The notes under the pieces: generated by a model
Databases searched by the model: none
Told to the model about the DNA's origin: nothing
Seen by the model: the letters and a program-made list of their open reading frames with translations, nothing else
NCBI RefSeq assembly: GCF_024137025.1
Contig: NZ_JAMYJR010000027.1
Location: 62,001 to 126,000, forward strand
DNA: 64,000 bases
Direction of reading: 5' to 3'
Source of the DNA: Paractinoplanes aksuensis
GTDB taxonomy: Bacteria > Actinomycetota > Actinomycetes > Mycobacteriales > Micromonosporaceae
Made by a program: the position numbers and the translations under genes
Shown here: in pieces, positions 1-9,200 of the stretch
How positions within the stretch are numbered: the stretch's first letter is position 1
Layout of the letters: every line of letters begins with the position of its first letter

Positions 1-1
1 C

Positions 2-3000
2 GGCGCCGCCGTCCTGAACGGCGCCGCCGGCCCGCAGTTCACGCCCGGCACCTCGGGCGCCCACAAACTGACCGTCAAGGCGGTCGACCAGGCCGGCTCG
101 ACGTCGCCGCAGACCGCGTACGTCTTCTATGCCGGCCGCAGCACGCCGACCTTCGCCACCGCGACCAAGCTGGTCAACGGCGGCCCGGCGACCAACACCG
201 ACGGCACGACCACGACGGTCCCGCCGGCCACGGCCACCACCACGGGCCGGGTCATCACCCAGGCCGCGCCGGCCGGCGCGTACTTCGCTGACGGCTTCCA
301 GGCCGTGTTGTCCAACAACGGAACGGCCAAGGTGGCAAAGAACGACACTGTGACGTACTCGTTCAACGTGCCTGCGACCGGCCTCTGGGAGGTCGGCGTC
401 CACCTGACGACCGGCACCGCCAACGGCGTCTACGACCTCGTCCTCGACAAGGGCAAAGCGACCGCCAAGACCCTGCTGACCGGTTATGACACCTACGCCA
501 CCACGGGCGAGACCCGGTTCGTCAACTTCGGGGTCCTGAAGGACAGCTCGGGCAAGGCGATGCCGCTGAGCCAGGGCGTGCACACCGTCACGTTCACCAT
601 GACCGGCAAGCACGCGGACTCGGCGGGCTATCAGTCGGGCATCGACCTGGTGCGGCTGGCGCCGACACTGACCTGTCCCATCAACAACACGACGGCCTGC
701 CTCAACAACACCGCGGTCAGCACCCTCACGGCCGGAACCAAACCGGTCGTCACGGCCGCCGACGCCGATGGCGCAGGGGCCAGCTTCGAGGCCGCCGACC
801 TCAAGGCGGCCGGGTGGAACCCGGGCAGCACGGTCACCGTCAACGGAGCCGCCGTCAAACTCCCGGCCGCGTACGGCGCCGGGGCGAACGACAATATGCT
901 CGCTTCCGGTCAGATCGTCACCGTGCCGTCCAGCGGCGTCGTCAACCAGGGCAACGCGGTGGTCTTCGCCGGCTTCGCGACCCACGGGCCCGTGCTCGGG
1001 GCGACCGGCACCATCACGTACGCGCAGGAAAGTTGTGGCATCAAGAGCCAGGCCTACACCCTGGACTCGAGCGCCGACTGGACGAAGATCCCGGCCGGCG
1101 ACGCCGCGCTCGGGTTCCCCCGCTACAACAAGAGCAACGCCACGCAGGTGACCGCGCCGGTCGGCGTCTTCGCCGTGAGCGTTCCGCTGCAGTGCCCCGG
1201 CGCCGTCGTGGAGAGCATCACGTTGCCGGTGGTGTCGACCGTGGCCCAGGCCGGAGCGGCCACGCTGCACTTCTTCGGTCTGGGGATCCGTCCGACCTCC
1301 ATCACTGATTCGGCGCACTGGGTCGGCAGCTGGTCGACCGCCCCCGACACCGCGGCCGTGCTCACCACCGCGGGTGCGGCGGCCGGTCTTAACGGGCAGA
1401 CCGTCCGCATCCCGGTCCGGCTCAGCCTGGCCACCGGCGGTGACGCCCACAAGGTGCGGGTGCACTTGTCCAACAGCACCGGCAAGACCCCGGTCACGTT
1501 CGGGGCGGCCTCTTTCGCGATCCAGGACAGCGCGGGCGGTGCGGCCGCGGCGGCCACCCCGGTGGCGCTGACCTTCGGCGGCGCGGCGAGCGTCACCGTG
1601 CCGGCCGGGACCGACGTCGTCAGCGATCCGGTCGCGCTGACCGTGCCGGAACTGACCACGGTCCTGGTCAGCCTCAAGGTGCAGGGGACGCTGACGGCCC
1701 TGGCCGGGCACCGTGACGGCCGTACGCCGATCTACACGAGCGCCCCGGACAGCGCCGACCACACCAGGGAACGGGCCGCGACGGGCTTCACCAGATCCAC
1801 CATCGTGGGCCTGCCGTTCGTCTCCGGCGTCGATGTCACCACGTCGGCCACGAAACCGGCGGGCGCGCTGGTGCTGTTCGGCGACCAGACGGTCAACGCG
1901 GACACCGCCACCGCGGACGGGGTCAGCCAGCTCGACAGCCGCCTGGCGACGGCGCTGGCCGCGGCGCCCGACGGCGACCGGGTGGTGCCGTTCGGCGTAC
2001 TCAATCAGGGAACCGGACGGGCTCTGCTGCCGGCCGCGGCCGAACGCATCGCCGGGAACGCGGGCGGGCAGGTGGACCGGCAGATTCTGAGCCAGACCGG
2101 CCTGCGTACGGTGTTGATCTCCGCCGGGACGAGCGACCTGCTCGCCTGCACCGGCACTGCCGACGCCTGTGCCACCCAGGTCCAGGACAAGCTGGTCGCC
2201 CTGGCCACTCAGGTGCAGGAGTACCGCTCCGACGACACTGTGGTGCTGCCGGCCAAGGTGGGCGCTCCGAAGGTGTACGTGGCGACGCTGCCACCGTTCA
2301 CGGCCAGCCGCACCGCCGCCCAGGAAACCGCGCGGGACCTCGTCAACGCCTTCATCCTGGGCACCGACGACAGCACGGTCCTCGGCGGCTACGCGGACGA
2401 GGCGATCGACTTCGCGTCCGCGGTGTCCACCGAAAGCTCCCCGACCTCGGACACCGTGCTGGCCGACTATCTGACCAACTCGGCGCCCAACGACCTGTAC
2501 TACCAGGCCCTGGCCCAGCAGTACCTGGACGACTCGCCGTTCGGCGACCGGGCCGACGACTCGCAGACCGGGGGCACCGACCCGACCGCGGCCGCGATCG
2601 GGGCCTGGCGGCTCGACGACGGGACCGGCGACAACGCCAAGGACGTCGGTCACGGCACCGGGCCCGACCGGGAGACCCACGACGCCTGGCTGAACCAGGT
2701 CGGCTGGGGATCCGGCCGCCTGGTCGGTCAGGTCGCGGGCACGTTCAACGGCACCAGCAGCTACGGCCAGACCGACCTGAAACCGAACGTCACGAAGAGC
2801 TTCTCGGTCTCGGCCTGGGTGCGGCTCACCGACAAGTCGGCCGACCGCGCGGTGTTCACCCGCAACGCGGCCGGCTACGCGCCGCTCGTGCTGTTCTATC
2901 AGAAGTCGACCGACCGCTGGCTGGCCCAGATCCCGTCCGCCCCCGCGGGTGACACGGTTGTCTGGAACGACGCGCTGTCGGTCGAACCGGCCCAGGAGGA

Positions 3001-3877
3001 CGTCTGGACCCACCTGGCCGCCGTGTACGACTCGGAGCTGAACTCGCTGACGCTGTACGTGAACGGGGTCGCCGAGACGTCCGTCGAGGAGGTCGAGCCG
3101 TTCAACGACGCGGACGGGGCGACCTGGATCGGCCGCAGCGGCAGCACGTTCTTCCAGGGCGACATCGCCGACCTCAAGGTATGGGCCCGCCCGGTCAACC
3201 CCGACGAGATCGACGAGGCGGCCGACGCGGTCCCGCTGGTCGACTGGGAATTCGAGGACGAGTCCACCCCCGGGGTGGCCGTGGACAGCACCGGCCTGGG
3301 CCACAACGGCACCATGTCGGCCGGAGTCACCTCGGCCCCCGGCCGCAGCGACTGGAACATGGTGAGCGCCAACCTGAACGGCACGAGCGGGGAGGTCACG
3401 TCCCCGGCGCTGCTGCGGACCGACCAGTCCTTCTCCGTGGCGGCGTGGGCCCGGCTCACGCAGGCGGGCGGCGACTACACGGTCATCGGCCAGGACGGCA
3501 CGCAGGCGGGCCGGTTCAAGCTGCAGTACGCCCAATCCTGCACCTGCTGGAGCTTCGCCACCAACGACACCGACACGGCAACCCCGGCGGCCACGAGGGC
3601 CAACGGCCCGGCCGGGGCCGAGGTCGGCGTCTGGACCCACCTGGCCGGCGTGTACGACGCCGGAGCAGGCGTGCTGAAGCTCTACATCAACGGCACCGAG
3701 GCGGCCACGACACCGCTCACGGCCACCCCGTGGAACGCGACCGGCGCCTTCGTGGCCGGCCGCACCCGCTCCGCGGGCCAACCTTCCGGCTGGTTCCCCG
3801 GTGATGTCGACAGCGTCCGCGCCTACCAGGGCGTGGTTGCACCCGAACTGATCACCGAACTGAGCCAGGAACCGTAA
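2..3877 (+). CDS. Large secreted-type protein with degenerate SGNH domain and two LamG domains (5' end outside window)
   Basis: The frame is open from base 2, so the start and any signal peptide lie upstream; 1291 residues are visible. In order: a beta-sandwich-like N-terminal region, a beta domain typical of actinobacterial SGNH/GDSL hydrolases (from about residue 438, GSWSTAP, then TVRIPV and VRVHLSN), the SGNH fold (about 625-845), and two LamG/concanavalin-like domains (about 864-1065 and 1080-1285). LamG domains usually bind glycans or proteins outside the cell. The SGNH catalytic positions are all changed: the GDS serine is Gln629 (GDQT), the block III Asn is Ser711 (GTSD), and the D..HPND motif reads TNSAPND, with His replaced by Ala828 and Asp by Thr825. 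I infer a non-catalytic adhesin or carbohydrate-binding role. A hairpin terminator follows the TAA. Confidence 0.85.
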   Translation, partial: GAAVLNGAAGPQFTPGTSGAHKLTVKAVDQAGSTSPQTAYVFYAGRSTPTFATATKLVNGGPATNTDGTTTTVPPATATTTGRVITQAAPAGAYFADGFQAVLSNNGTAKVAKNDTVTYSFNVPATGLWEVGVHLTTGTANGVYDLVLDKGKATAKTLLTGYDTYATTGETRFVNFGVLKDSSGKAMPLSQGVHTVTFTMTGKHADSAGYQSGIDLVRLAPTLTCPINNTTACLNNTAVSTLTAGTKPVVTAADADGAGASFEAADLKAAGWNPGSTVTVNGAAVKLPAAYGAGANDNMLASGQIVTVPSSGVVNQGNAVVFAGFATHGPVLGATGTITYAQESCGIKSQAYTLDSSADWTKIPAGDAALGFPRYNKSNATQVTAPVGVFAVSVPLQCPGAVVESITLPVVSTVAQAGAATLHFFGLGIRPTSITDSAHWVGSWSTAPDTAAVLTTAGAAAGLNGQTVRIPVRLSLATGGDAHKVRVHLSNSTGKTPVTFGAASFAIQDSAGGAAAAATPVALTFGGAASVTVPAGTDVVSDPVALTVPELTTVLVSLKVQGTLTALAGHRDGRTPIYTSAPDSADHTRERAATGFTRSTIVGLPFVSGVDVTTSATKPAGALVLFGDQTVNADTATADGVSQLDSRLATALAAAPDGDRVVPFGVLNQGTGRALLPAAAERIAGNAGGQVDRQILSQTGLRTVLISAGTSDLLACTGTADACATQVQDKLVALATQVQEYRSDDTVVLPAKVGAPKVYVATLPPFTASRTAAQETARDLVNAFILGTDDSTVLGGYADEAIDFASAVSTESSPTSDTVLADYLTNSAPNDLYYQALAQQYLDDSPFGDRADDSQTGGTDPTAAAIGAWRLDDGTGDNAKDVGHGTGPDRETHDAWLNQVGWGSGRLVGQVAGTFNGTSSYGQTDLKPNVTKSFSVSAWVRLTDKSADRAVFTRNAAGYAPLVLFYQKSTDRWLAQIPSAPAGDTVVWNDALSVEPAQEDVWTHLAAVYDSELNSLTLYVNGVAETSVEEVEPFNDADGATWIGRSGSTFFQGDIADLKVWARPVNPDEIDEAADAVPLVDWEFEDESTPGVAVDSTGLGHNGTMSAGVTSAPGRSDWNMVSANLNGTSGEVTSPALLRTDQSFSVAAWARLTQAGGDYTVIGQDGTQAGRFKLQYAQSCTCWSFATNDTDTATPAATRANGPAGAEVGVWTHLAGVYDAGAGVLKLYINGTEAATTPLTATPWNATGAFVAGRTRSAGQPSGWFPGDVDSVRAYQGVVAPELITELSQEP

Positions 3878-3880
3878 CGA

Positions 3881-3918
3881 GAACGGGTGGTGGCCGGCTC
3901 TCCGGCCACCACCCGTTC
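3881..3918. terminator. Strong hairpin terminator
   Basis: A perfect 17-bp stem (3881-3897 with 3902-3918) and a 4-nt loop CTCT start 4 bases after the TAA of the LamG protein. The genes converge here, so the hairpin can end transcripts from both sides. There is no T-tract, as is common in actinomycetes. Confidence 0.8.
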
Positions 3919-3919
3919 G

Positions 3920-3978
3920 TACCCGAGCGCGACGACCATCGGGTCCGGGGAACCGTCCAGGTACTCGATGCTCAACGA
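3920..3978 (-). pseudogene. Fossil tail of an immunity-like gene
   Basis: Directly after the stop of the next gene upstream, the minus strand reads IEYLDGSPDPMVVALG with no start codon, then runs into the terminator. The stretch EYLDGSPDPMVVALG matches DYLDESADPLVVALG, the end of the broken gene at 5035-5374, at 11 of 15 residues. I infer a remnant of a duplicated copy of that gene. The function of the family is unknown; the position downstream of a polymorphic toxin suggests immunity. Confidence 0.55.
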
Positions 3979-4311
3979 TCAGTTCGACAGTCGGTTCGCC
4001 TGTTCCTTCAATCGCTCCGCATGCTCGTCCCAGTCCGGGCCGAACGAGAGAAGATCCGCGGCCGCTTCCCTCAACAGTCCCGCATCATCGGGGCGCTGGA
4101 GGCAGGCCAGGCGATAGGCAAGGTTACGAGCCCAGGGCGGCAACGCCGACCAGTCCCGGCCCAGGCTCTCTCGCAACATCGCGACGATGTCGTCCGCCGT
4201 CGCGAACGTCACTTGCTCGATGTACTCGCGCGTCGCTTCGGAGGCCCGTCGGCTATCAGCATCGCTGACAGCCTGAACGAGCCGTTGAGCCGTGTTGCTG
4301 AGATTCGACAC
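3979..4311 (-). CDS. Small hypothetical protein in the toxin-immunity array
   Basis: A 110-residue, mostly helical, acidic protein with no signal peptide or membrane segment. The GTG start at 4311 is supported by GGAG five bases upstream. I do not recognise the family. It is the last intact gene of the array below the RHS toxin, all on the minus strand and closely spaced, so an immunity or orphan-immunity role is the natural inference. A transferred remnant without function is also possible. Confidence 0.6.
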   Translation of the reverse strand: MSNLSNTAQRLVQAVSDADSRRASEATREYIEQVTFATADDIVAMLRESLGRDWSALPPWARNLAYRLACLQRPDDAGLLREAAADLLSFGPDWDEHAERLKEQANRLSN

Positions 4312-4320
4312 AGGTCTCCT

Positions 4321-4531
4321 TCACGCCGTCTTTCGGGCCGACATCTGCACCTCACCCTCATAAGACCAGACGACCAGAGTCCGCTCACCCAAGGCGATAT
4401 CCACCCCGACGAGCTCATCGACCTCGTTCGTATGATGACGAACTTCGACGACCTCAGCCCCACTCTCCAATATTATTCTTTGTCGTACCAGCCGTTCTGG
4501 GCCGGGAACAAGGTACCGAAGGCTTCGTCAC
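4321..4531 (-). pseudogene. Frameshifted small immunity-like gene
   Basis: A GTG at 4531 opens MTKPSV. A shift of one base near 4514 then leads into a convincing frame that reads YLVPGPERLVRQRII and continues with HHTNEVDELVGVDIALGER to a TGA at 4321-4323. The downstream frame has protein-like composition (about 65 residues) but no ATG or GTG of its own; only a TTG at 4470 could start it. I interpret this as one small gene broken by a single-base indel. The family is not recognised. A sequencing error would give the same picture. Confidence 0.45.
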
Positions 4532-4540
4532 CCCTAGTAT

Positions 4541-4963
4541 TCAGCAGGTCGTCGCCGCTACAGCAGAACCAGTGGTCAGTGCCACCGCCAGTGTCCGGGC
4601 CACAGGCAGACCTCGGGCGTTCGAGACCCGACGGGCCCTGTTCCACCCCTCGGTCGTGAGGTCTGGGGACACGCGATCCAGCAAAGCGGACACACCCTCG
4701 GAGTCGTTGAGGTCCTGAATCATCACGAGGGGGTCTTCGTGGCCGTGGACGAATGCAGTGATCACTTCACTCTCGCCCGAATCCCACACGGTTGCGGCCA
4801 CGAGGCAGTCGGGCGACGTGAATTCGACCGAAGCCGAGTCCTTACTTCCTCCGGTCGTCGGGCCGACGAGCCTGGTCTCCACACCTCGCGATGCCATCCT
4901 GGCGCCATTCTGTTCCAGCCAAGAAACAACTGCGGCCAAACCTATTCGTCGCACGTCGGACAA
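4541..4963 (-). CDS. Putative immunity protein (unrecognised family)
   Basis: About 140 residues. The best candidate starts are TTG at 4963 or GTG at 4954 (MRRIGLAAVVSWLEQNG); no clear ribosome binding site decides between them. The body, which includes SVEFTSPDCLVAATVWDSGE and then VSALLDRVSPDLTTEG, looks like a compact alpha/beta cytoplasmic protein typical of immunity genes near polymorphic toxins. The last ~25 residues are low in complexity, so the natural C-terminus may have been lost by a frameshift. No specific family is claimed. Confidence 0.5.
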   Translation of the reverse strand: MSDVRRIGLAAVVSWLEQNGARMASRGVETRLVGPTTGGSKDSASVEFTSPDCLVAATVWDSGESEVITAFVHGHEDPLVMIQDLNDSEGVSALLDRVSPDLTTEGWNRARRVSNARGLPVARTLAVALTTGSAVAATTC

Positions 4964-5034
4964 AACATAACCTCGGGTCCGAAAGGTTACGGATTTCTTC
5001 CAGATAGGCAGCGCACCCTCGGTCCCGAACCTGC

Positions 5035-5374
5035 CTAACCGAGCGCGACAACCAGCGGGTCTGCGGACTCGTCAAGGTAGTCATGGCCGGCGAAATACTC
5101 GATGTGCAAGTGGCTCGTGACGTCGCCGGCCACCGCGACGTCCCGAAGGATCTCAGCCAGCAGCCCGCGTTGAGCGCGGCCGCCTTCGATCCGCAAGACA
5201 TACGATTCGGGAAGACACCGCACGACGATCGGGCCGGACCCGGCGGCGATATCGATCCGAGACAGGGCCCGGTCATACGGCGAGGGGTCCGCCGATCTTC
5301 CAGCGACCCTGGTCCTGATCGACGAAGTCCTCAGCCAGATCGCTGTCGAACGGCCCTGGTCCCCACGTACCCAT
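5035..5374 (-). pseudogene. Frameshifted DUF4259-like / immunity-like gene
   Basis: An ATG at 5374 with GGAGAA upstream starts MGTWGPGPFDSDLAEDF, the hallmark N-terminus of DUF4259-type proteins, but this frame ends at 5273 after 33 residues. Another frame carries the continuation from about 5310: SADPSPYDRALSRIDIAAG, later HLHIEYFAGHDYLDE, ending PLVVALG at 5035. Together they describe one ~110-residue protein broken by an indel near 5290-5310. A fossil of the same C-terminus lies at 3920-3978. The function is unknown; the setting suggests immunity. Confidence 0.5.
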
Positions 5375-5387
5375 CTTGCTTCTCCGT

Positions 5388-5567
5388 TCAGAAGTAACCG
5401 CCGAAAGGCACTTTAATCTCTGGATCGCGCCGGTTGACGAGTCGCACTCCCTTTTCCTTCCAGCCCTCCATGACTGTCTGCTCGATCCGCCGCGCCGCCT
5501 TAGTTAGGGTCCATCCCAGTGGAAGATCGATCCAGAGATCCGAGCACGTGCACTCGAAGGTCACCAT
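5388..5567 (-). CDS. Small hypothetical protein
   Basis: From the ATG at 5567 the product is 59 residues (MVTFECTCSDLWIDLP to KVPFGGYF). The frame stays open up to 5765, overlapping the DUF2247-like gene, so an upstream GTG start is possible; nothing decides it. It could be a real immunity-array gene or the 3' remnant of a larger one. It ends 13 bases before the start of the DUF4259-like gene. I recognise no family. Confidence 0.4.
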   Translation of the reverse strand: MVTFECTCSDLWIDLPLGWTLTKAARRIEQTVMEGWKEKGVRLVNRRDPEIKVPFGGYF

Positions 5568-5698
5568 CGCTAGGCGCACCGGGGGCAGCGGAGAGCGGGG
5601 TAGAAGGGGTTGCCGATCCTCAACCTCGAGGCTGGTCCGGAAATCGTGCAAATCCCGTTCGTCTTGTTGCCTACCCGCGGCGGCAACACCGACCGCGC

Positions 5699-6217
5699 TC
5701 AGGCGCCGTCTCGGTGAAAACGGCGCCGGTAAGCAACCTCGGACGTCTCGAGATACGCAAGCCATCTTCCGAACAAGGCATCGACGCCCATCCGTGCACC
5801 ATCGGCCACCGGGAGAAAGCGAACGAATCCTTCCACTTCTTCGGGATAGTCGAAGTCCGCATACAACTGCTCGACCGTCCCCAGCGGATCTGAAAAATCA
5901 GTTCGATGGTCATATACCCATCTCAAGGCCAAAAAGAGCCAGAACCTCGTGCTGCTCGTGTCCCGGCCCGTTGATCGCTCGATATCGTCGATCAAGGCTG
6001 GAAGCTCGTAGAGGCGGTCCGACAAAAGCAACGCGAGTTCCTCGTACGCCGCCGTGGCATCCGGTACGACGCCCAAGCCGGCCAGGGCGAGCTCCACCGT
6101 CGTCTGCGGCGTCAGCCACCCAAGACGATACCCGGCCACTAATTCGCCGGCCGTCGGGACGGCGTAACGCAATATGAAATCAGTCGGCAAGGACAGCTCT
6201 AACGAAGAATTGGTCAT
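5699..6217 (-). CDS. DUF2247-like putative immunity protein of the RHS toxin
   Basis: A 172-residue protein with no signal, so cytoplasmic. Landmarks LVAGYRLGWLTPQTTVELAL, WLFLALRWVYDH, and DFDYPEEVEGFVRFLP match my memory of DUF2247 proteins, which often accompany polymorphic toxins. Its ATG overlaps the toxin gene's stop by 4 nt (ATGA), the classic toxin-immunity arrangement that couples their translation. I infer that it neutralises the ~98-residue toxin tip of the preceding gene. The family call is from motif recall, without a search. Confidence 0.7.
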   Translation of the reverse strand: MTNSSLELSLPTDFILRYAVPTAGELVAGYRLGWLTPQTTVELALAGLGVVPDATAAYEELALLLSDRLYELPALIDDIERSTGRDTSSTRFWLFLALRWVYDHRTDFSDPLGTVEQLYADFDYPEEVEGFVRFLPVADGARMGVDALFGRWLAYLETSEVAYRRRFHRDGA

Positions 6218-9200
6218 GGCTTGATCGGTACTCCGTTGATCGTTCCGTTCTTGACGAACATGGAATGTGTCAGATTACTACCGTCGAGAATCCATTCGAA
6301 GCGCCCGGGGATGTCATTGACCTCGCCTGGCATCTGGACCAGCGTCCGCTCAACGCCGTCCCCGCCGGTGATGCGGAAGACAGTTCCGTTCTCTGCGATG
6401 TCGTCGACCACGAACGCCGCCGAGCGATGCCAACGGTCTTCCTTGAGCGCGGATCCTACCGGCTCGGCCGCCTTCACCATGTCTTGGGCTTCTCCGGCTG
6501 TTGGGAGACAGTCCGTATTGTGAACCAGAACAGGCGTTCCGCCGGCCAGCACGTAGTAGGTATGGACCTTCTCGACAGTCAAGTCGAACATAACCTGCCG
6601 ACCGGCAAAGACGCGTACGTCGTCCACTTCCGGCCGGGTCAGAGGAGAAGTTGTCGTGAGGTCCTCACCAGGATCCAACAACCCGGCGCCGGTCCACTGG
6701 TTGCGCTGAGGAGTCCAGAACGGGTGATCCCGGGTGGTGTGGACGGTCGCACTCCGGCCGTCGGCGAGTTCAACGGTCAGGTCGGCCAGGGCGGTGTCGA
6801 TGTTGACGTGAAGGGCTGTCACCTGTTGGGCGGTAGTTTCGCCGGTCCCCGGATCGGTGGCCAGGACTTCGTCGCCCTCACGGACCTCGGAGATCGGCTT
6901 GGTCGAGCCATCTGCCATCAGAACTTCGGTATCGGGACTGAAGCTGTTGCCGCGGACGCAGGCCTTACCCACTCCCTTAGCCATCGCTGCGAGATCTTCA
7001 TATGCGTCGGAGGCGCTGACCTTGGTCGCGGCCTTGATGACCTTGCCCTCGGAGATCAGGGCCGAGGCCGGAGCGCCCCCTTCGCTGTTCAGGATGGCTT
7101 CGCCGAGGTCCTTCGAGTTCAGACCGGGAATGAGGTTGCCGACGGTGCGAACGTTGAGGGCGTTCTTGACGTCGTTGGCGTAGATGTTCGAGCACGCTGA
7201 GCCGTAGCCTGCCGAGCCTTGGCAGGCGCCGTTCATCATGTACAGCATCTTCTTGTCGTCGTCCATGTTGTCCCAGCTGCTGCCCCAGGCCCGCTGGTAC
7301 TGGTCGTACGCGTAGTCGAGCTCTTTCTCGAAGTGGTAGACGTTGCCCTTGACCTGGGCGTTGGTCACCCGGACGCCGCCGACCGTGCCGCCGCCGTTGC
7401 CGTCCTCGACCACGTCGATTCGCCTGGGTGACTCCTTGCCGCCGCAGGCGCCGCCGTTGCCCTCCTCGCAGCCGGGTCGGGTCGGGTCGATGCGCAGGCC
7501 GGACGGGTCGGAGTGGGTGATCGGGTTGTCGCCGGCGTAGGTGTAGCCGCCGAGCTGGCTCGGGTCGGTGAGCTCCAGGATCGGGTCGGGGCTGATGAAG
7601 CGACCCAGCACCGGGTCGTACTTGCGGGCCCCGACGTCGGTGTAGCCGGTGTCGATGTTCCTCGGGGCGCCCAGGTAGCCGCGAGTCATGTCGGGCCATG
7701 CCGTCGGGTTGGCGTTGGCCCTGTCCTCGCCGTACGGCTTGAACTGCTGACGGGCCACGGCCTGGGTGCTCGTGTCCATGGTCAGCGTGGCGTTGTTGTG
7801 CGAGTCGCTGATCAGATAATGCGCGCCGCCGCCGGGCAGAGTGGAACGGATCGCCACCGGACCTGCGCCGCCGTGACTGTACGTGCGGACAGCGCCGAGC
7901 GACACCGGCTTGGCCGGCGCCGTGGTGTCAATGACGACCTCGGTGTCACCGGCGAACAGGCTGGTGCGCTTCGGGTCGCGCCGGATCAGCTGGTTGCCGT
8001 CCGCGTCGTACACGAACTTGGTGGTGCCGTTGCTCGTAGCCACCTCGGCCAGGCGGCCCTCGTCGTCCCACTTCAGCGTCTGGTTCTTGCCGCTGGTGGC
8101 GGTGCGGGTCAGCAGGTTGCCGCCGACGTCGTAGACGAACTTCGTCGGGTCCGCGTTGCCCTTGGTCTCGGTGAGCGTGTGCGGCTGGGCCCCGGTGCCG
8201 TTGCAGCCCGTGGAACAGCCGAGCGTGTACGCCGTGGTGACGTCCGCGCCGCCGGTGGTGGAGTGGTCGACCAGCTGCCTGCGGCTGCCGATCGCGTCGT
8301 ACGTGAACGACTGCCAGTACGAGCCGGTGCCGCTCGCCACTCCACCGGCCGCCGGCTTCAGGACGTTCGCGGCCGGGCAGGCTCCCGAAGCCGTCCACGC
8401 GTCGGCCAGCCGGGCCAGCGAGTCGTAGCGGTAGCACTGCGTGTCGGTGACCGGGTTGCCGTTCTCGGTCTGCTTGTTGGTCACCGACAGCGGGTTGCCG
8501 GCGTCGTCGTACGTGTAGTTCGTCTGGTCGACGACCGGGCCGATGCCCTCGGCCCGCGAGACCGTGCGGCCGCTTCGCCGCAACGTGTACGGGTCGTACT
8601 CGTACATGACCTCGGCCTGCTTGGTCGACGGCCCGAGGGTCACCTTGCTCGGCTGGCCGAACTCGGTGTAGATCGTGCCTGAGATGTAGGCCTCGATGCC
8701 CTTGGTGCTGGTCGGCGTGCCGAGCGGCCCGCGACCGTAGGTGATCGTCTCCTCGGGCAGGCCGGCCACGGCCGGGTCGGTCTGCCGGGCCAGCAGCTCG
8801 TTGTTCGGGGTGTAGGCGAACGACGTCTCGTACGAGACCGGCAGCGGTGCCTCGGCCGACGGCAGCGAGATCTTCTGACCCATCGACCGGCCCAGCTTGG
8901 AGTAGCCGGCGACCTCGACGGTGTAGCCGCCCTCGACGCCGGAGACCTTGCGGGTCGAGGAGGTCGGCGAGCCGATGCGCAGCGTGTCGTACGTCCACGA
9001 GGCGAACTGGAACTTGGTGCTGACCTTGGTGCCGGTGAGCTGGCGGCCGAGCAGGTCGAACGTGTAGCTCAGCTGAACGCCGCGGCCGTCCTTGCTGAGG
9101 GTCGGGTTGCCGGCGTCGTCGTACTGGGTGAGGCTGGTGCCGGTGTCCGGGTCGACGTGCTTGGTCTTGCGGCCGAGCAGGTCGTACGTGTCGACCCAGG

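Noticed and set aside
4541..4700. Alternative frame ending FGTLFPAQNGWYDKE as a separate toxin tip
   Set aside because: The frame loses protein character upstream and has no start. The stretch also encodes the frameshifted small gene in another frame, so it is probably chance.
6500..6960. HINT domain read as a self-splicing intein
   Set aside because: It sits between an RHS core and a short C-terminal tip with no host-protein extein, which fits a pretoxin HINT domain rather than an intein.
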